Source: Rhodothermia bacterium (GTDB taxonomy: Bacteria; Bacteroidota; Rhodothermia; Rhodothermales; UBA2364). From it: 64,000 bases of DNA. Below the pieces are notes generated by a model, which saw only the letters and a program-made list of their open reading frames with translations, was not told the DNA's origin and did no database searches. Position numbers and translations under genes: made by a program. This document shows positions 44,601-59,600 of the stretch, one piece after another (within the stretch, counting starts at the first letter, position 1; each line of letters starts with the position of its first letter). Location: positions 1 to 64,000 of the forward strand of contig JAFLBZ010000018.1 in assembly GCA_017303715.1 (NCBI GenBank). The letters run 5' to 3'.

Positions 44601-47600
44601 TCGGGTCAATCTGCAATGTTGCAAATTGCGGCAACGGTGGCTTCCTCTGGTAGCCTTTCCAATACGGCAACCGTTTCAAATTCTCCAGAAACCGATCCAA
44701 TTTCTTCCAACAACAGCTCGACGGCCACGATTAGCGGGACGTCAGTTACGAGTACCCCTGTTGCGGATGTTGAAGTTGCCAAGACTGCGGATAATTTACT
44801 CCCAACCGTAGGTGGTACGGTTAATTTCACGGTAATGGTTCGGAATAATGGGCCAGATACGGCAACTGGTCTCCAGTTAACAGATGTTTTTCCGGCGGGT
44901 CTTACCTTAGCCCAATCCAGTACCACGCAAGGGACGTTCTCTTCAAATATTTGGAATGTGGGCAGTTTGCCAGTGGGTGGTACAGCTACCTTGCAGTTGG
45001 CAACAACGGTTGTTAATGCTGGCGTCATTACCAATAGTATTTCTGTTACGGCGCAAACCGAAACCGATCCAATTTCCGCCAACAACAGTTCTTCGGTGAC
45101 GATTAATGGACAGAATGGTGCTGATTTGAACATCGTCAAGACGTCTTCCACACTGACGCCTTTGGTTGGGGATACGGTGACTTATACAGTTACGGTTACG
45201 AATAATGGCCCAGCAGTTGCGAGTGCAGTTCAGGTGGCAGATGTTTTGCCGGCGCAAGTGAGCATGGTAACGAGTTCGGCAACACGCGGTAGTTATGCGG
45301 CAGGCGTTTGGACGATCGGTACGATGGCTGTTGGCCAGACGGAAGTTTTGACGATTGCGGTGACGGTAGGTTCAGCCGGAAGCATCACGAATACTGCTGT
45401 TGTTTCTTCGTCGAATCCAGACCCACAGGCGGCAAACAACACCTCGACGAGTACGATGTTGGCTACCACGCCTACAGTTCCGACAACGGCAGATGTCTCG
45501 GTGAAGAAGACGGTGGATAGATTGACGGCGAATGTGGGTGATATTGTGACGTTTACGGTTCAGGTAGAGAATCATGGGCCGATTACAGCGACTGGCGTTT
45601 CGGTGACGGAGTCTATTCCGGCAGGATTGACGTTGGTGCAGACCTCGATGACGCAAGGGACATATAACACAGGAACCAACACATGGACGGTTGGCAGTTT
45701 GCCGATTGGCCAAAGTTCGGTCTTGCAGTTGGCGATGCGGGTGACGGCGACGGGTGTTCAGACGAATAGTGTAACCTTAACAACGACGACCAGCGATCCT
45801 GTTTCGGGCAACAATACATCGTCGGCCTCGGTGAATGCTTCGGAAGGGGCGGATGTTCAGGTGACGAAGACGGTAGATCGTGTTCGGTTTAATACGGGCG
45901 AACTTGCAACATTTAATATAGTGGTGAAGAACAATGGCCCGAATGCAACGAGTGCTTTGGTGGTTCGTGATTTGTTGCCGAGTGGTTTGTCGTTGGTGCA
46001 AGCGAATGCAAGCCAAGGGACCTATACGGCTGGTACAGGCGATTGGGCGATTGGTGCGCTTCCGGTTGGCCAATCGGTGGTATTGCAATTGGTAGCAACG
46101 GTTGGTAATACGGGCGCGATGACGAATACGGCGTCGGTACTTTCGGCCACACCTTCGGATCCGGTTTCGGCGAACAACAGCTCCTCGGTGACACTAAATG
46201 GTCAGACGGTATCGGATTTAGCGATCAAGAAGACAGCAGATAAATTGACGGCAGTTGTTGGAGAGACGGTTACGTTTATGGTAACGGTTACGAATTATGG
46301 CCCGAACGATGCAAGTTCAGTTACGGTGAATGATGTTGTTCCGGCAGGCATTACGCTTGTCTCTACGAATCCAAGTCAGGGTAGTTATGCGGCAAACGTG
46401 TGGACGGTAGGAACCTTGCCTTCCGGTCAGAGTGCGATGATGACAATGACGGGCACGGTGAATACAACGGGTGCGATTACCAATACGGCCTCAACCACCC
46501 ATGCCAACGACCCGCAATCCGCCAACAACAGTTCTTCGGTGACGATTAACGCAACACAATCTTCAGACATCGCCGTAGCAAAATCCGTTGATAAATTGGT
46601 GGTGAGCCAAAATGAAGTGGTTACATTTACCATTACAGCCACAAACAATGGTCCCAGCAATGCAACTGCTGTCACTGTTACTGATTTGTTGCCCACTGCA
46701 AACTTTACGATTGTTCAAGCAAGTGCCTCCAATGGAACCTATACCAATGGAACGGGCGTTTGGAACATCGGTGCGCTTGCAAAAGGCCAAACGGCAACGC
46801 TTCAGATTGCAGCACGGGTACTAACCACAGGTGCGCTAACAAATACAGCTACCCGTACCTCGACGACACCCTCCGATAACCAATCGGCAAATGATGTGGC
46901 AACTGTCACTATCAATGCTTCTAATCAATCCGACTTGGCGGTCACAAAGACGGTGGACAAAGTATCGGTCAATGTGGGCGAAACCGTGACGTATTTGGTT
47001 ACGGTTAAGAACTTCGGTCCTAATACAGCCACTTCTGTGACGTTGAATGACCTTTTGCCCGGAACATTAACCCTGAGCCAAGCGAACGTTTCACAAGGAA
47101 GTTATGTGGCGGGTACTGGCGTTTGGACGGTGGGTGATATTGCGCTTGGACAACAAGCAACCTTAATGTTAACTGCAACCGTGAACGCTACGGGGGCAAT
47201 TACCAATACGGCTTCGGTGGTTTATGCCAACGACCCGATTACGTCCAACAATACAGGTACGGTGATCATTAATGCGGCACAAATGGCAGACCTTTCCGTT
47301 CGTAAGGTGCCCGATAACCTCAATCCGTCTGTTTCGGACAAAATAACCTATACTGTAACGGTCACCAATCATGGGCCGAATACCGCGAATAGTGTCGTTG
47401 TTACGGATATGTTACCCTCTAACCTGACGTACATTCAATATTCGGCGACACAGGGCAGTTATAACAATACAACCGGATTGTGGAACATCGGAAGTATCCC
47501 CGCCGGTCAACATGTCGTGATGTTGATTACGGCACGGGTAAATGCTACCGGAGTGATTACCAACACCGCCACCATTACCTCTTCTAGTTTGACTGATCCT

Positions 47601-50600
47601 GTCTCGGCCAATAATACCAGTACTGCTTTGGTGAATGGCTTTGAAACGGTGGACATGCAGGTCATCAAAACCGCAAGCAATTATTCTCCTCGTGTTGGGG
47701 ATGTGGTCGTCTATACCGTGACGGTTCTGAACAACGGGCCAAGCCCAGCAACCAATGTTACTGTGAATGAACCCCTGCCGGCAGCGCTGCGTTTGATCCA
47801 GTCTAACCCTTCTAAGGGAACGTATAACAGCACAACAGGCGTTTGGACGATTGGCAATTTGCCTGCCGGACAGTCCGTCGTTATGTATTTGGTTACACAA
47901 GTTCGTACACGCGGAACGATTCTAAATACGGCTACCGTTACTTCCACCCAAACCGACTCTGACAGCGGAAACAATACTGGTGAAACATCCATTGATGACC
48001 CCGAATCGGCTGATCTTTCGGTTATGAAAACCGTTGATAACCTCGTCCCGCGTCAAGGTGAGACAGTGAACTTCACCATTACGGTTCGGAACTATGGGCC
48101 AGATGATGCTGCTGGTGTTACGGTGACCGACCTCTTGCCTGCGACGGACTTTACCATTCTTCAATCTAATGTTACGCAAGGGACATACAACAGTACAACT
48201 GGTGTTTGGACAGTGGGCAATGTGCCCTTAGGGCAACTGGCTGTGCTTCAGGTTGCAGCCCAAGTTCGGACGATAGGTACTTTAACAAATACGGCAACCG
48301 TTTCTGGAACGTACCCAGACCCCCAATCGGACAACAACACCTCGGTTGCACGGGTGAATGCCAGCAATGCCGCAGACTTGGCGGTGTACAAAACGGTGGA
48401 TAATCTTATCCCAAACACGGGTGAGACAATTACTTATACCGTTCGCGTTACCAACAATGGCCCGAACAATGCCACCGCAGTTACGCTTACGGATGCCATT
48501 CCAGTTGGGTTGACCCTTCAAGCGAGTTCGGCTACCCGTGGCACTTATGCGGCAGGTATTTGGACTATCGGTGATATTCCCGTTGGTCAAACCGAGACGT
48601 TACAAATTGCCGCGCGAGTAGATCAGGCTGGAGCGATTGCCAATACCGCATTGCTGATTTATGCAAACGATCCGATTACCGCAAACAATACCTCTACTGC
48701 CACCATCAATGCCGCTACGGCTGCCGATCTTTCCCTTGCCAAAACAGTGGATACGGCAGTGGCCAAGGTAGATGATGTGGTGAACTTTACCGTAACGGTG
48801 ACCAATCATGGCCCGAACAATGCCACCTCGGTCTCGGTGGTTGATACGCTCCCTGCCGGACTTCAATTGGTGCAAGGCAACGTAACGGCTGGAACCTTAA
48901 CAGGAACCTCTTGGGCCATTCCGAGCCTTTCCGCTGGCCAGACCGCCACGTTAACCCTTGCCGCACGGGTATTGACTGCCGGAAGTCATACCAATACGGC
49001 GCAAGTTTCTTCTGCAACCACCGATCCGCAATCGGCGAACAACAATTCGGCAGCAACCGTTAGTACGTCTTTGAATGCAGATGTGGGCATTGCGAAAATG
49101 GTGAACAACCTAACGCCGCGTGTGGGTGAAAACGTAACGTGGACGATCACCGTAACCAATTATGGCCCGAATAATGCGACGGGCGTAGTGGCGACGGAGT
49201 CGCTCCCTACAGGACTTACGTTGGTACAGAGTTCTGCAACACAAGGCAGTTACAATACCGGAACCAACCAGTGGACGATTGGCAACTTACCAGCCGGACA
49301 AAGCGCCGTGCTTCAATTGGCCACCACCGTTACCCAAACGGGTGCATTGACCAATAGCATCGCCGTTACGCGCAATGAAACCGACAACAATGCGGCCAAC
49401 AACAGCTCCGCCGCTACGGTCAATGCCAACAATGCAGCCGATCTCACGGTTGCCAAAACAGCCAATAACCTCTTGCCAACCGCCGGACAACAAGTAACCT
49501 TTACCGTCGCCGTTAGGAACAATGGCCCCAATCCTGCGACAAATGTGCGGGTTGCCGATACAGTCCCTGCAGGCATGACCTTGGTACAAACAAGCGCCAC
49601 ACAAGGCGCATACAGTACCGGAACAAGCCAGTGGACGATTGGCAATATGGCCGTTGGTGATGTGGCGATTCTGACCATGATTGCAACGGTTAATACCGCT
49701 ACAACGGGCGCACTTGTGAATACAGCAACCGTAAGCAACTCCCCCGAAACCGACCCCATTAGTGCCAACAATACCTCTTCTGTTACCTTAAATGCTGCTG
49801 CACAAGTGGCCGATTTGGAGGTGCGGAAAACCGTAGATAAATTGGTGGCCATCCGTGATGAATTGGTAACGTTTACGGTAACTGTCCATAATTATGGGCC
49901 AAATGATGCACAAAATGTGAGCATTGCCGATAACGTTCCAGCAGGCACTACTTTGGTTAACAGCAATGCAACACAAGGGACTTATGCTGCCAATATTTGG
50001 ACAATCGGAACCATTCCTGTGGGGCGGAGCGTGTCTTTGGTGATGTTGGGACGGGTAACGGCCACAAGTGGCGTCATCACCAATACCGCCGCAGTGATCT
50101 CTAATCCGCTCACGACAACGGATCCGGTAGGCTTTAACAATACGTCCTCGGTATCGGTCAATGCCAGCGAGGCGGCTGATCTTGCGATTGCCAAAACGGT
50201 AGATCGTTTGGTGGCCAATGTAAATGATGTGGTCACCTTTACGGTTTCGGTAAGCAATCGTGGCCCGAACCAAGCCAATAGCGTTTCGGTGAATGACCTA
50301 TTGAATAGCACCTCCTTTACCTTCCTACAGGCTAATACCACCAAAGGAGCCTATGACAGCAATACGGGCATTTGGTCGGTAGGCTCCATGACCGCAGGCG
50401 AGACCGTGACATTACAATTGGCTGCACGGGTAATTGCAACGGGTTCGCGCACCAATACCGCAACAGTTACTTCCGCGACCAATGATCCACAACTGTCCGA
50501 CAATTCCTCCTCTGCTACGGTCAATGCAACGAATGTGTCGGATGTTGTTGTTACCAAAACCGTAGATAAGCCCAAAGCCAATGTGGGTGAAACCGTGACG

Positions 50601-53600
50601 TTTACCGTTACCGTAACGAATTTTGGCCCGAACACAGCGACTACACTTACCCTAAACGAAGTCTTCTCGACGGCTGCGCTTACGCTTGTACAAACAAATG
50701 TAACACAAGGAACCTATAATACAGGGTCTAATGTATGGACGATCGGCGACTTGGCAACCGGACGTAGTGTGGTTCTACAACTCACCGGAACCATTGCCGC
50801 CGCCGGAAGCGTCACCAATACCGCCAGTGTGACCTATGCCAACGATCCGCAAAACGCCAACAACAGTTCTTCCGCTACGGTGAATGCAACGCAAGCAGCA
50901 GATATTGCCGTAACCAAAACGACGGATAAATTGGTGGTGAACACGAACGAAGTGGTTACGTTTACGGTACGTGCCACAAACAATGGCCCAAATGATGCGA
51001 CGGCGCTAACCATTACCGATCTCTTACCTACAGCCACATACACCATTGTCTCCTCCAGCCCATCGCTTGGGAGTTACAACTCCACAACGGGTGCATGGAC
51101 GATGGCCGGTCTTCCGGTGGGTTCTACGGCTATTTTGCAAATTGCAGCCCGCGTCTTGGTTGCCGGAACGATGGGTAACACTGCTACCGTGTCCTCCGTT
51201 TCACCTTCCGACCTGATCAGCGCCAATAACACGGCGTCGGTTACATTGAACAGCAGTACGGCCTCAGACTTGGCGTTGGCAAAAACCGTGGATCGCTTGG
51301 TAGCCAATGTAAATGATGTGGTGACGTTTACCGTAACGCTGCGGAACAATGGCCCGAATGCCGCAACTTCGGTAAATGTAAACGATGTGATTCCGGCAGG
51401 ATTTACCCTTTTGCAGTCCGCTGCTACACAAGGAACCTATGCGGCCAATGTTTGGGCGGTGGGTGATTTGCCGGTAGGAACCGTGGCAACCTTGCAAATG
51501 GCAGGCCGCCTCACAACAACGGGTGCGATCTCGAATACGGCTTCGGTGTCTTATGCCAACGACCCCATCACAGCCAACAACAGCTCGACGGCAACGGTGA
51601 ATGCGGCGCAAGCGGCTGATATTGCCGTAACCAAATCGGTGGATAAGCTAGTGGTGAACACCAACGAAGTGGTCACGTTTACCGTTACCGCAACCAACAA
51701 CGGCCCCAATGATGCCTCGGTGGTGCGGATTACCGACCTCTTGCCAAGTGCGAACTTCACCATCGTTACCGCAAGCCCATCCGTTGGGACGTATGCCAAT
51801 GGTTCTGGATTATGGGATGTGGGTGCTCTGACGGTCGGCCAGACAGCCACGCTCCAAATTGCTGCACGGGTACTAACAACAGGTGCATTAACCAATACGG
51901 CTACCCGTACCACAACCACGCCCGCCGACCCGATATCGGCCAATGACATTGCTATGGCAACCATCAACGCCAGTACGGGCGCGGATATGCAGATCACCAA
52001 AACCGTGGATAAAGCTGCTCCCACGACAGGCGAGACCGTCACCTTTACCGTCACCGTTCGGAACAATGGCCCCAATACCGCCAGTGCAGTTACTGTGACC
52101 GATGTGTTCCCCGGTACGGCGCAACTCACTTTATTACAAGCTAACGTAACACGAGGCACATATAATTCGGGTTCCTCGCCCCATGTTTGGACGCTGGGAG
52201 ATATGGCCGTAGGTCAGACGGAGACGTTAACACTCACCGCACGGGTGATTGGCTCCGGCTCGATGGTCAATACAGCTACCGTAAATACCACCACCTCCGA
52301 TCCGGTGTCGTCAAATAACAGTTCTTCAGCCGCCATTAATTCGGGGAATAATGCGGATATTTCGGTTGCAAAGACCTTAGACAAACTCACCGCCAACACA
52401 AGTGAAATTGTCACCTATACGGTTACGGTTAGGAACAATGGCCCGGCACAAGCCACAGGTCTAACAGTACGCGACGTATTACCGGCAGGCGTCCAATATG
52501 TAAACGCCACCGCTACACAAGGCAGTTACACTTCTGGCTCCGGAGATTGGAGTATTGGAACCCTTCCGGTTGGGCAAGCGGTTGTCTTGCAGATTTCGGC
52601 ACGGGTTACATCTACAAGCGGTACGATTGCGAACACGGCTTCTGTCACCGCCTTGACCGAGACCGACCCTGTTTCGTCCAATAACACTTCTACGGCGATT
52701 CTTAATGCCACCCAAGGCGCAGATATTGCTGTTAGCAAAGCGGTCAACAATGTTTCTCCGCAGATTGGGGATTTGGTGACATTTACCGTTACGGTTCAGA
52801 ACTTTGGCCCGAATACCGCGACCAACTTGGTGATCCGGGACAACGTTCCGGGTGGAGTCACTTTGGTACAAGCCAATCCTTCGCGAGGAACATATGCGGG
52901 CGGACTTTGGACGATTGGGACGCTTCCGGTAGGACAATCGGTTGTTTTAACGCTCAGCGGAACGGTCAATACAAACGGAACAATCACCAATACGGCATTG
53001 GTTGAGTCGGTTACAGAGACTGATCCTATTACGGCGAATAACACCTCTTCGGCATCGTTGAACTCAATTCGTGCTGCGGATATTTCCGTCACTAAATCGG
53101 TGGATAACCTCACGCCAAGAGTAGGTGACATCATCAGTTATGTGGTCACGGTACACAATGCTGGTCCCTCGATTGCGAACAACGTTCGGGTTCAGGACAT
53201 CCTACCCAGCACCACATCGCTCACGCAGGCCAGTCCGTCACTTGGAACGTTTGGCGGTTCTACTTGGAATGTAGGCACTTTGGCTGTAGGTCAAACGGCA
53301 GTCATGCAAATCTTGGCGACGGTCAATGCTTTGGGCGGCGGAGTGAACATCGTAACTGCCAGTGCGACGGAGACCGATCCACAGACGTCGAACAATACGG
53401 CGAGTGCTGCGATCAATGCAGGTGTACAAATGGCTGACCTTTCGGTTCAAAAGGCAGTGGACAAACTGACGGCAATCGTTGGGGAGACGGTGACTTATAC
53501 GGTTGTGCTGCACAACTATGGACCAAACACGGCCACTAATGTAAATGTTACGGATACGGTTCCGGGTGCATTAACTGGTGCGGTTTATAATGTCTCCACT

Positions 53601-56600
53601 GGAGCGTATGACGGTAGCAACTGGACTATTACATCACTTCCGGCAGGCCAATCGGCCACACTCCAGATCACCGGCACGGTTAATGCAACCGGCACAATCA
53701 CGAATACGGCCACGGTTTCGTCGTCAATTTTTGATCCTGTGAACTCCAATAACACCAGCCGTGCATCGGTGAATGCGAGTCGCTCGGCTGATGTATCGGT
53801 TCGTAAGATGGTGGATAAATTGACCCCAATTACGGGTGAAACAATTACCTTTACCGTTACAGCGACGAACAATGGCCCCAATGTAGCGACGAATGTGAAT
53901 GTGACGGATAACCTTCCGGCAGGGCTGACGTTTGTGAATGCCAGCACCACGCAAGGCAGTTACAGCGGTGGGATATGGAGCATCGGCACATTGCCGGTGG
54001 GTCAATCTGTGGTGATGTTGATCTCGGCGACGGTAGGCAATACGGGCATGGTTGCCAATACGGCCACGATTTCGGCGACGGAGACCGATCCACAGACGTC
54101 AAATAATACCTCGATTGCCACAATTAATGCAAGCCGATCGGTGGACTTATCGGTCAACAAGACGGTGGATAACCTTAATCCGAAAGTGGGTGATACGATT
54201 GTTTATACCGTTACGGTGACCAACAATGGCCCGAACATTGCCACGAATGTGAGTGTGGCGGACAATGTGCCGAGCAATGTGACGATGATCAGCCAAACCA
54301 CATCTCAAGGTACATACAATGGCAATATTTGGACGGTAGGCACGGTGCCCGTTGGTCAGACGGCTACCTTGGTATATGCCACCACTGTTCAGAATGCCGG
54401 AAGCATCTTTAATACGGCAGTTGCCAGCGCCACCGAGACAGATCCGGTCATGGCAAACAACAACTCTGTAGTATCATTGAGTGCCACAAACCGGGCCGAC
54501 CTCTCGGTACGTAAAACGGTAGATAATATTACCCCGAAAACGGGCGACAATGTGACGTTTACGGTAGCGGTAACGAACAATGGCCCGAATATGGCCACGA
54601 ATGTAACGGTCGCGGATGCGTTGCCGGCAGGACTGACGTTGGTTCAAGCGAATGCCACCCAAGGCAGTTTTGCCGCAAATACGTGGACGATCGGCAGTCT
54701 TCCGGTGGGTCAATCGGTGATGATGACGCTTACGGTTACGGTTGGAAATACCGGTCAGATCACCAATCAGGCTACGGTATCAGGAACCGAGACCGATCCG
54801 GTTTCGGCGAACAATACGTCCTCGGTTTCGATCAATGCCACCCGTGCCGCCGATGTTGCGGTGGTGAAGACGGTGGATAACCTTGCACCGAAAACGGGCG
54901 ACAACGTGACCTATACGGTACGTGTAACGAACTTTGGCCCGAATACGGCCACCGGTGTTCAGGTTACGGACATGATTCCGGGTGGTATAACACTTGTTCA
55001 GAGCAATGTGACGCAAGGTTCTTATGTATCGGCAACGGGTCTCTGGACGGTAGGGAACTTGCCTGTCGGTCAATCGGCCTTGTTGACCATTACCGCTACA
55101 GCCAATACCACAGGCGTGGTGACGAATACGGCCAGCATCACCGCCGCAAATGAGACGGATCCTCAATCGGCAAACAACACCTCGAATGCAGCCATAAATG
55201 TAAGTCGAGGTGCGGATATTGCGATCTATAAAACCGTTGATAAACTTACGCCGCGAACGGGCGAGACGGTGGTCTTTACCCTCGTTGTTCGGAACTTTGG
55301 TCCTAATAATGCCACAACGGTTAGCGTGGCCGATGCTCTCCCAGCCGGTCTTACGCTCACCAACGCGACTGCAACGCGCGGTATTTACGCAGCCAATTCA
55401 TGGAGCATTGGTACATTGGCAGTTGGTCAATCCGAGACCCTTCAAATCGCGGCGACGGTTGGTAATACCGGAACGATTACCAATACCGCAATAGCCTCGA
55501 ATACGGCAGAGCCAGACCCGATTGCAGCCAACAATACCTCGTCCGCTACAATCAATGCCAGTACCTCGGCAGACCTTGCGGTGGCGAAAACGGTGGACAA
55601 TGCCGCACCAAAACAAGGCGATACGGTGGTCTTCTCCGTGCGGGTTTTGAACAATGGCCCCAACAATGCTACAGGTGTTACCGTCAGTGATTTGCTTCCG
55701 ACTGGACTCACATTGGTGCAAGCCAATGTCACGCAAGGTAGTTATGCAAGTGGGACGGGCGTTTGGACGATTGGAAGTTTACCAATAGGCCAACAAGTGA
55801 ACATGACCCTTACTGCACGGGTGAGTGGAACGGGCGTATTAACGAATACGGCCAGTATTCTATCCGCCAATGAACCTGATCCTCAAACCGCGAACAATAC
55901 TTCTTCGGCGAGTGTAAACAGTTCGGTTGGGGCTGATCTCTCGATTCAAAAAACAGTGGATAAATTGGATCCCAAAACGGGCGATACGGTGGTATTTAGT
56001 GTCACCTTACGCAACAATGGCCCCAATACCGCAACGGGAATTGAAGTGACCGATCTGCTACCGGCTGGTCTGACGCTTCTCCAAGCGAATGCTTCTACCG
56101 GAACTTATACCGCAGGAACTGGTCGTTGGAATCTTACTTCGCTACCGGTAAACCAAATCGCTATCCTACAAATTGCGGCTCGTGTAGAAAATACGGGGGC
56201 AATTACGAACACAGCGACGATTTCCGCCGCTACCGAAACCGACCCCGTTGCCGCCAACAACACCTCTTCGGCGGGCATTAATGTGAGCAAGGCCGCGGAC
56301 GTATCGGTTGTTAAAATGGTGGATAAATTAGATCCCAAAACCGGTGATACCGTCGTCTTTAATGTGGTTGTTCGGAACGATGGTCCCAATCCAGCAACTG
56401 CTGTAACGGTAACGGATATACTGCCCGTCGGGGTTGTGCTGTTACAATCCAACACCACAAAAGGCAGTTATGTACCCGCAAGCGGCACATGGTCGGTGGG
56501 ATCGTTAAACGTTGGCCAATCCGCGACCATGCAATTGGCTGTTCGCGTCGAAAATACGGGCGTCATTACAAATACGGCGACGGTGGCCAATCCTTCCGAA

Positions 56601-59600
56601 CCAGACCCCATTCCCGCCAACAATACCTCGTCTGCTTCCATCAATGCAACCCGCGCAGCGGATGTGGCCGTAAGTAAATCGGTGGATCAATTGGCGCCGA
56701 AAACGGGCGATGTGGTGAACTTTACCGTAACCGTTCGGAACTTTGGCCCCAATTCGGCCACAAGTATCTCGGTGGTGGATGCCTTGCCTGCCGGATTGAC
56801 GCTGGTACAAGGTAATGTCTCACAAGGGAGTGTGACGGGCAGCACATGGACCATTGGAACGTTGAATGTAGGACAAGTTGCGGTTTGGCAGGTGGCGGCC
56901 CGTGTGGAAAATCCGGGGCAAATCACCAATACAGCCACTGTAAACAATCCTTCTGAACCGGATCCATTAGCGGCAAACAACACTTCTTCTGCTACGATTA
57001 ATGCCAGTCGAGGAGCAGACCTCTCGGTGAAAAAAACCGTAGATCAAGCAGCGCCAAAACAAGGGGATACCGTCAACTTTACGGTGAGTGTCCATAACTA
57101 TGGTCCCAATACCGCAACATCCGTTACGGTGAACGACATCTTGCCCGCAGGTCTAACGCTTGCTCAAGTGAACACCACAACAGGTAACTATGCCGCCAAT
57201 GTTTGGACGGTTGGAGCCTTGCCTGTTGGACAATCGGCCACGATGGTTATTACTGCAACTGTTCTTTCGGCCACTCAGATCACCAATATAGCTACAGTTT
57301 CCAATACGCCAGAAGCCGATCCGGTGTTGGGCAATAATACCTCGTCCGCAACCATAAATGCCACCCGTGCCGCTGATGTAGCCGTTACCAAAACGGTGGA
57401 TAAGTTGGACCCGAAAACAGGAGATACCGTCTTGTTCACGGTGACGGCACAGAACTATGGCCCGAATACCGCTAGCACCGTCAGTGTGGCGGATGTCTTA
57501 CCGGCAGGATTAACCCTCATACAAGCCAATGCCACACAAGGCGCATTTGTGTCCGGAACTGGAGTTTGGACGATTGGTAACCTGCCCGTTGGCCAATTGG
57601 CGGTCTTGCAAATTGCGGCTCGTGTAGAAAATACAGGCACGATTACCAATACGGCGACCATTGCCAATAACCCAGAGCCGGATCCGGTTGCAGCGAACAA
57701 TACTTCTTCGGCCTCGATCAATGCCAGTCGTGCGGCTGATCTTTCAATCGCTAAAACGGTGGACATCGCCACACCAAAAACAGGAGATACGGTCGTATTC
57801 TCCATAGAGGTCACGAATAATGGCCCGAATCCGGCCACTACAGTTGCCGTAACGGATGCCATTCCTGCCGCCTTAACGTTGTTGCAGGCCAATGCCACGA
57901 TCGGAACCTTTACGGGTTCTACTTGGACGATTGGAAACCTACCCGTAGGGCAAAAAGCACTCCTAAGACTCAGTGCAGTGGTGAACCAAACCGGAACGAT
58001 TGTCAATACAGCAACCGTTGCGGCCACCGAGACCGATCCGGTTTCAGCAAACAATACCTCTACCGCAACCCTGAACGCCACCCGCGCAGCAGACCTCTCC
58101 GTCGCAAAAACCGTGAGTAACCTCACGCCGCTCTTGGGCGATGTGGTCACCTTTAGTGTAACCGTTACCAACCATGGCCCCAATCCAGCCACAACTGTTG
58201 CCGTTGCCGATTTGCTACCGGCAGGACTTACACTCCGTCAGGCCAATGCCACACAAGGCAGTTATGCGACGGGTGTATGGACGGTGGGCGTATTGCCCGT
58301 AGGTCAAAGTGCAGTATTGCAAGTGGCGGCCTTAGTAGATCAGGCTGTCCAGATCACCAATACAGCAACCGTGGCCAATCCGTCCGAGCCAGACCCTGTT
58401 ACGGCCAACAATACCTCATCGGCTACGATCAATGCCACAAGAGGTGCAGATGTGGCCTTGTACAAAACAGTAGATAAATTGACCCCGAATACGGGCGAAC
58501 GGGTTACGTTTACCCTTACGGCACGGAACTTTGGCCCGAATACCGCAAGTGCGGTTAGCGTTACCGATCTGCTTCCAGCGGGTTTGACCTTTGTATCGTC
58601 TTCGGCAACACGAGGAACATATGCCGCCGCAACTGGATTGTGGACGATTGGTTCACTCTCGGCTAATCAGTCCGAGATGTTGAACATTGTGGCAAGTGTG
58701 ACAAATACGGGAACCATTGTCAACTCGGCAACCATTGCCAATAGCCCAGAACCGGATCCACAAACGGCAAATAATACAACAACTGCAACCATCAATGCGG
58801 CAACGGCAGCCGACTTAGCCATCAGCAAAACCGTTGATGTCCTCGCACCGAAGGCAGGCGATACGATTACTTATACCGTAACACTACGCAACAATGGCCC
58901 GAACAATGCCACTGGCGTAACGGTTGCAGACTTGGTTCCGAATGGCCTCACGCTCCTGCAATCCAGCCCAAGTCAGGGAACCTATACCACTGCCTCTGGA
59001 ACATGGGCTATAGGTGCTTTGGCCAATGGTCAGGCCGTCACCTTGCAATTGGCGGCACGGGTGGACAATACGGGTTCTATCGTAAATACAGCCTCAATCA
59101 CTGCCAGTGACCAACCCGATCCGATTACCTCAAACAACACCTCGGCGGCGTCTATTAATGGCTCCATTCGGGCGGATGTTCAGGTTTCCAAAACCGTGGA
59201 CAAGGCCACCCCGATCGTCGGCGAGACCGTTGTTTATACCGTTACCGTTCGCAATAATGGTCCGAATAATGCCACTGGATTGGCGGTTACGGATCAACTT
59301 CCGGCGGGCTTAACGCTCCAAAATGCAACAGCCTCGCAAGGCACTTTTGTTGCGGGAACAGGCATCTGGACGATCGGAACCTTGCCCGTTGGACAGTCCG
59401 TGACGCTTGCACTTTCGGCGCGGATAGATGCCTCTGGCGTCATCACCAATACTGCAAGTGTGAGTGCACAAACCGAGCCCGATCCGGTTGCCAATAACAA
59501 TACCTCAAATGCCATTCTTACGGCGGGCATACGTGCAGATGTGTCGGTTCGGAAGACGGTATCCAATCTCTCGCCCAAATTAGACGATGTGGTTACGTTT

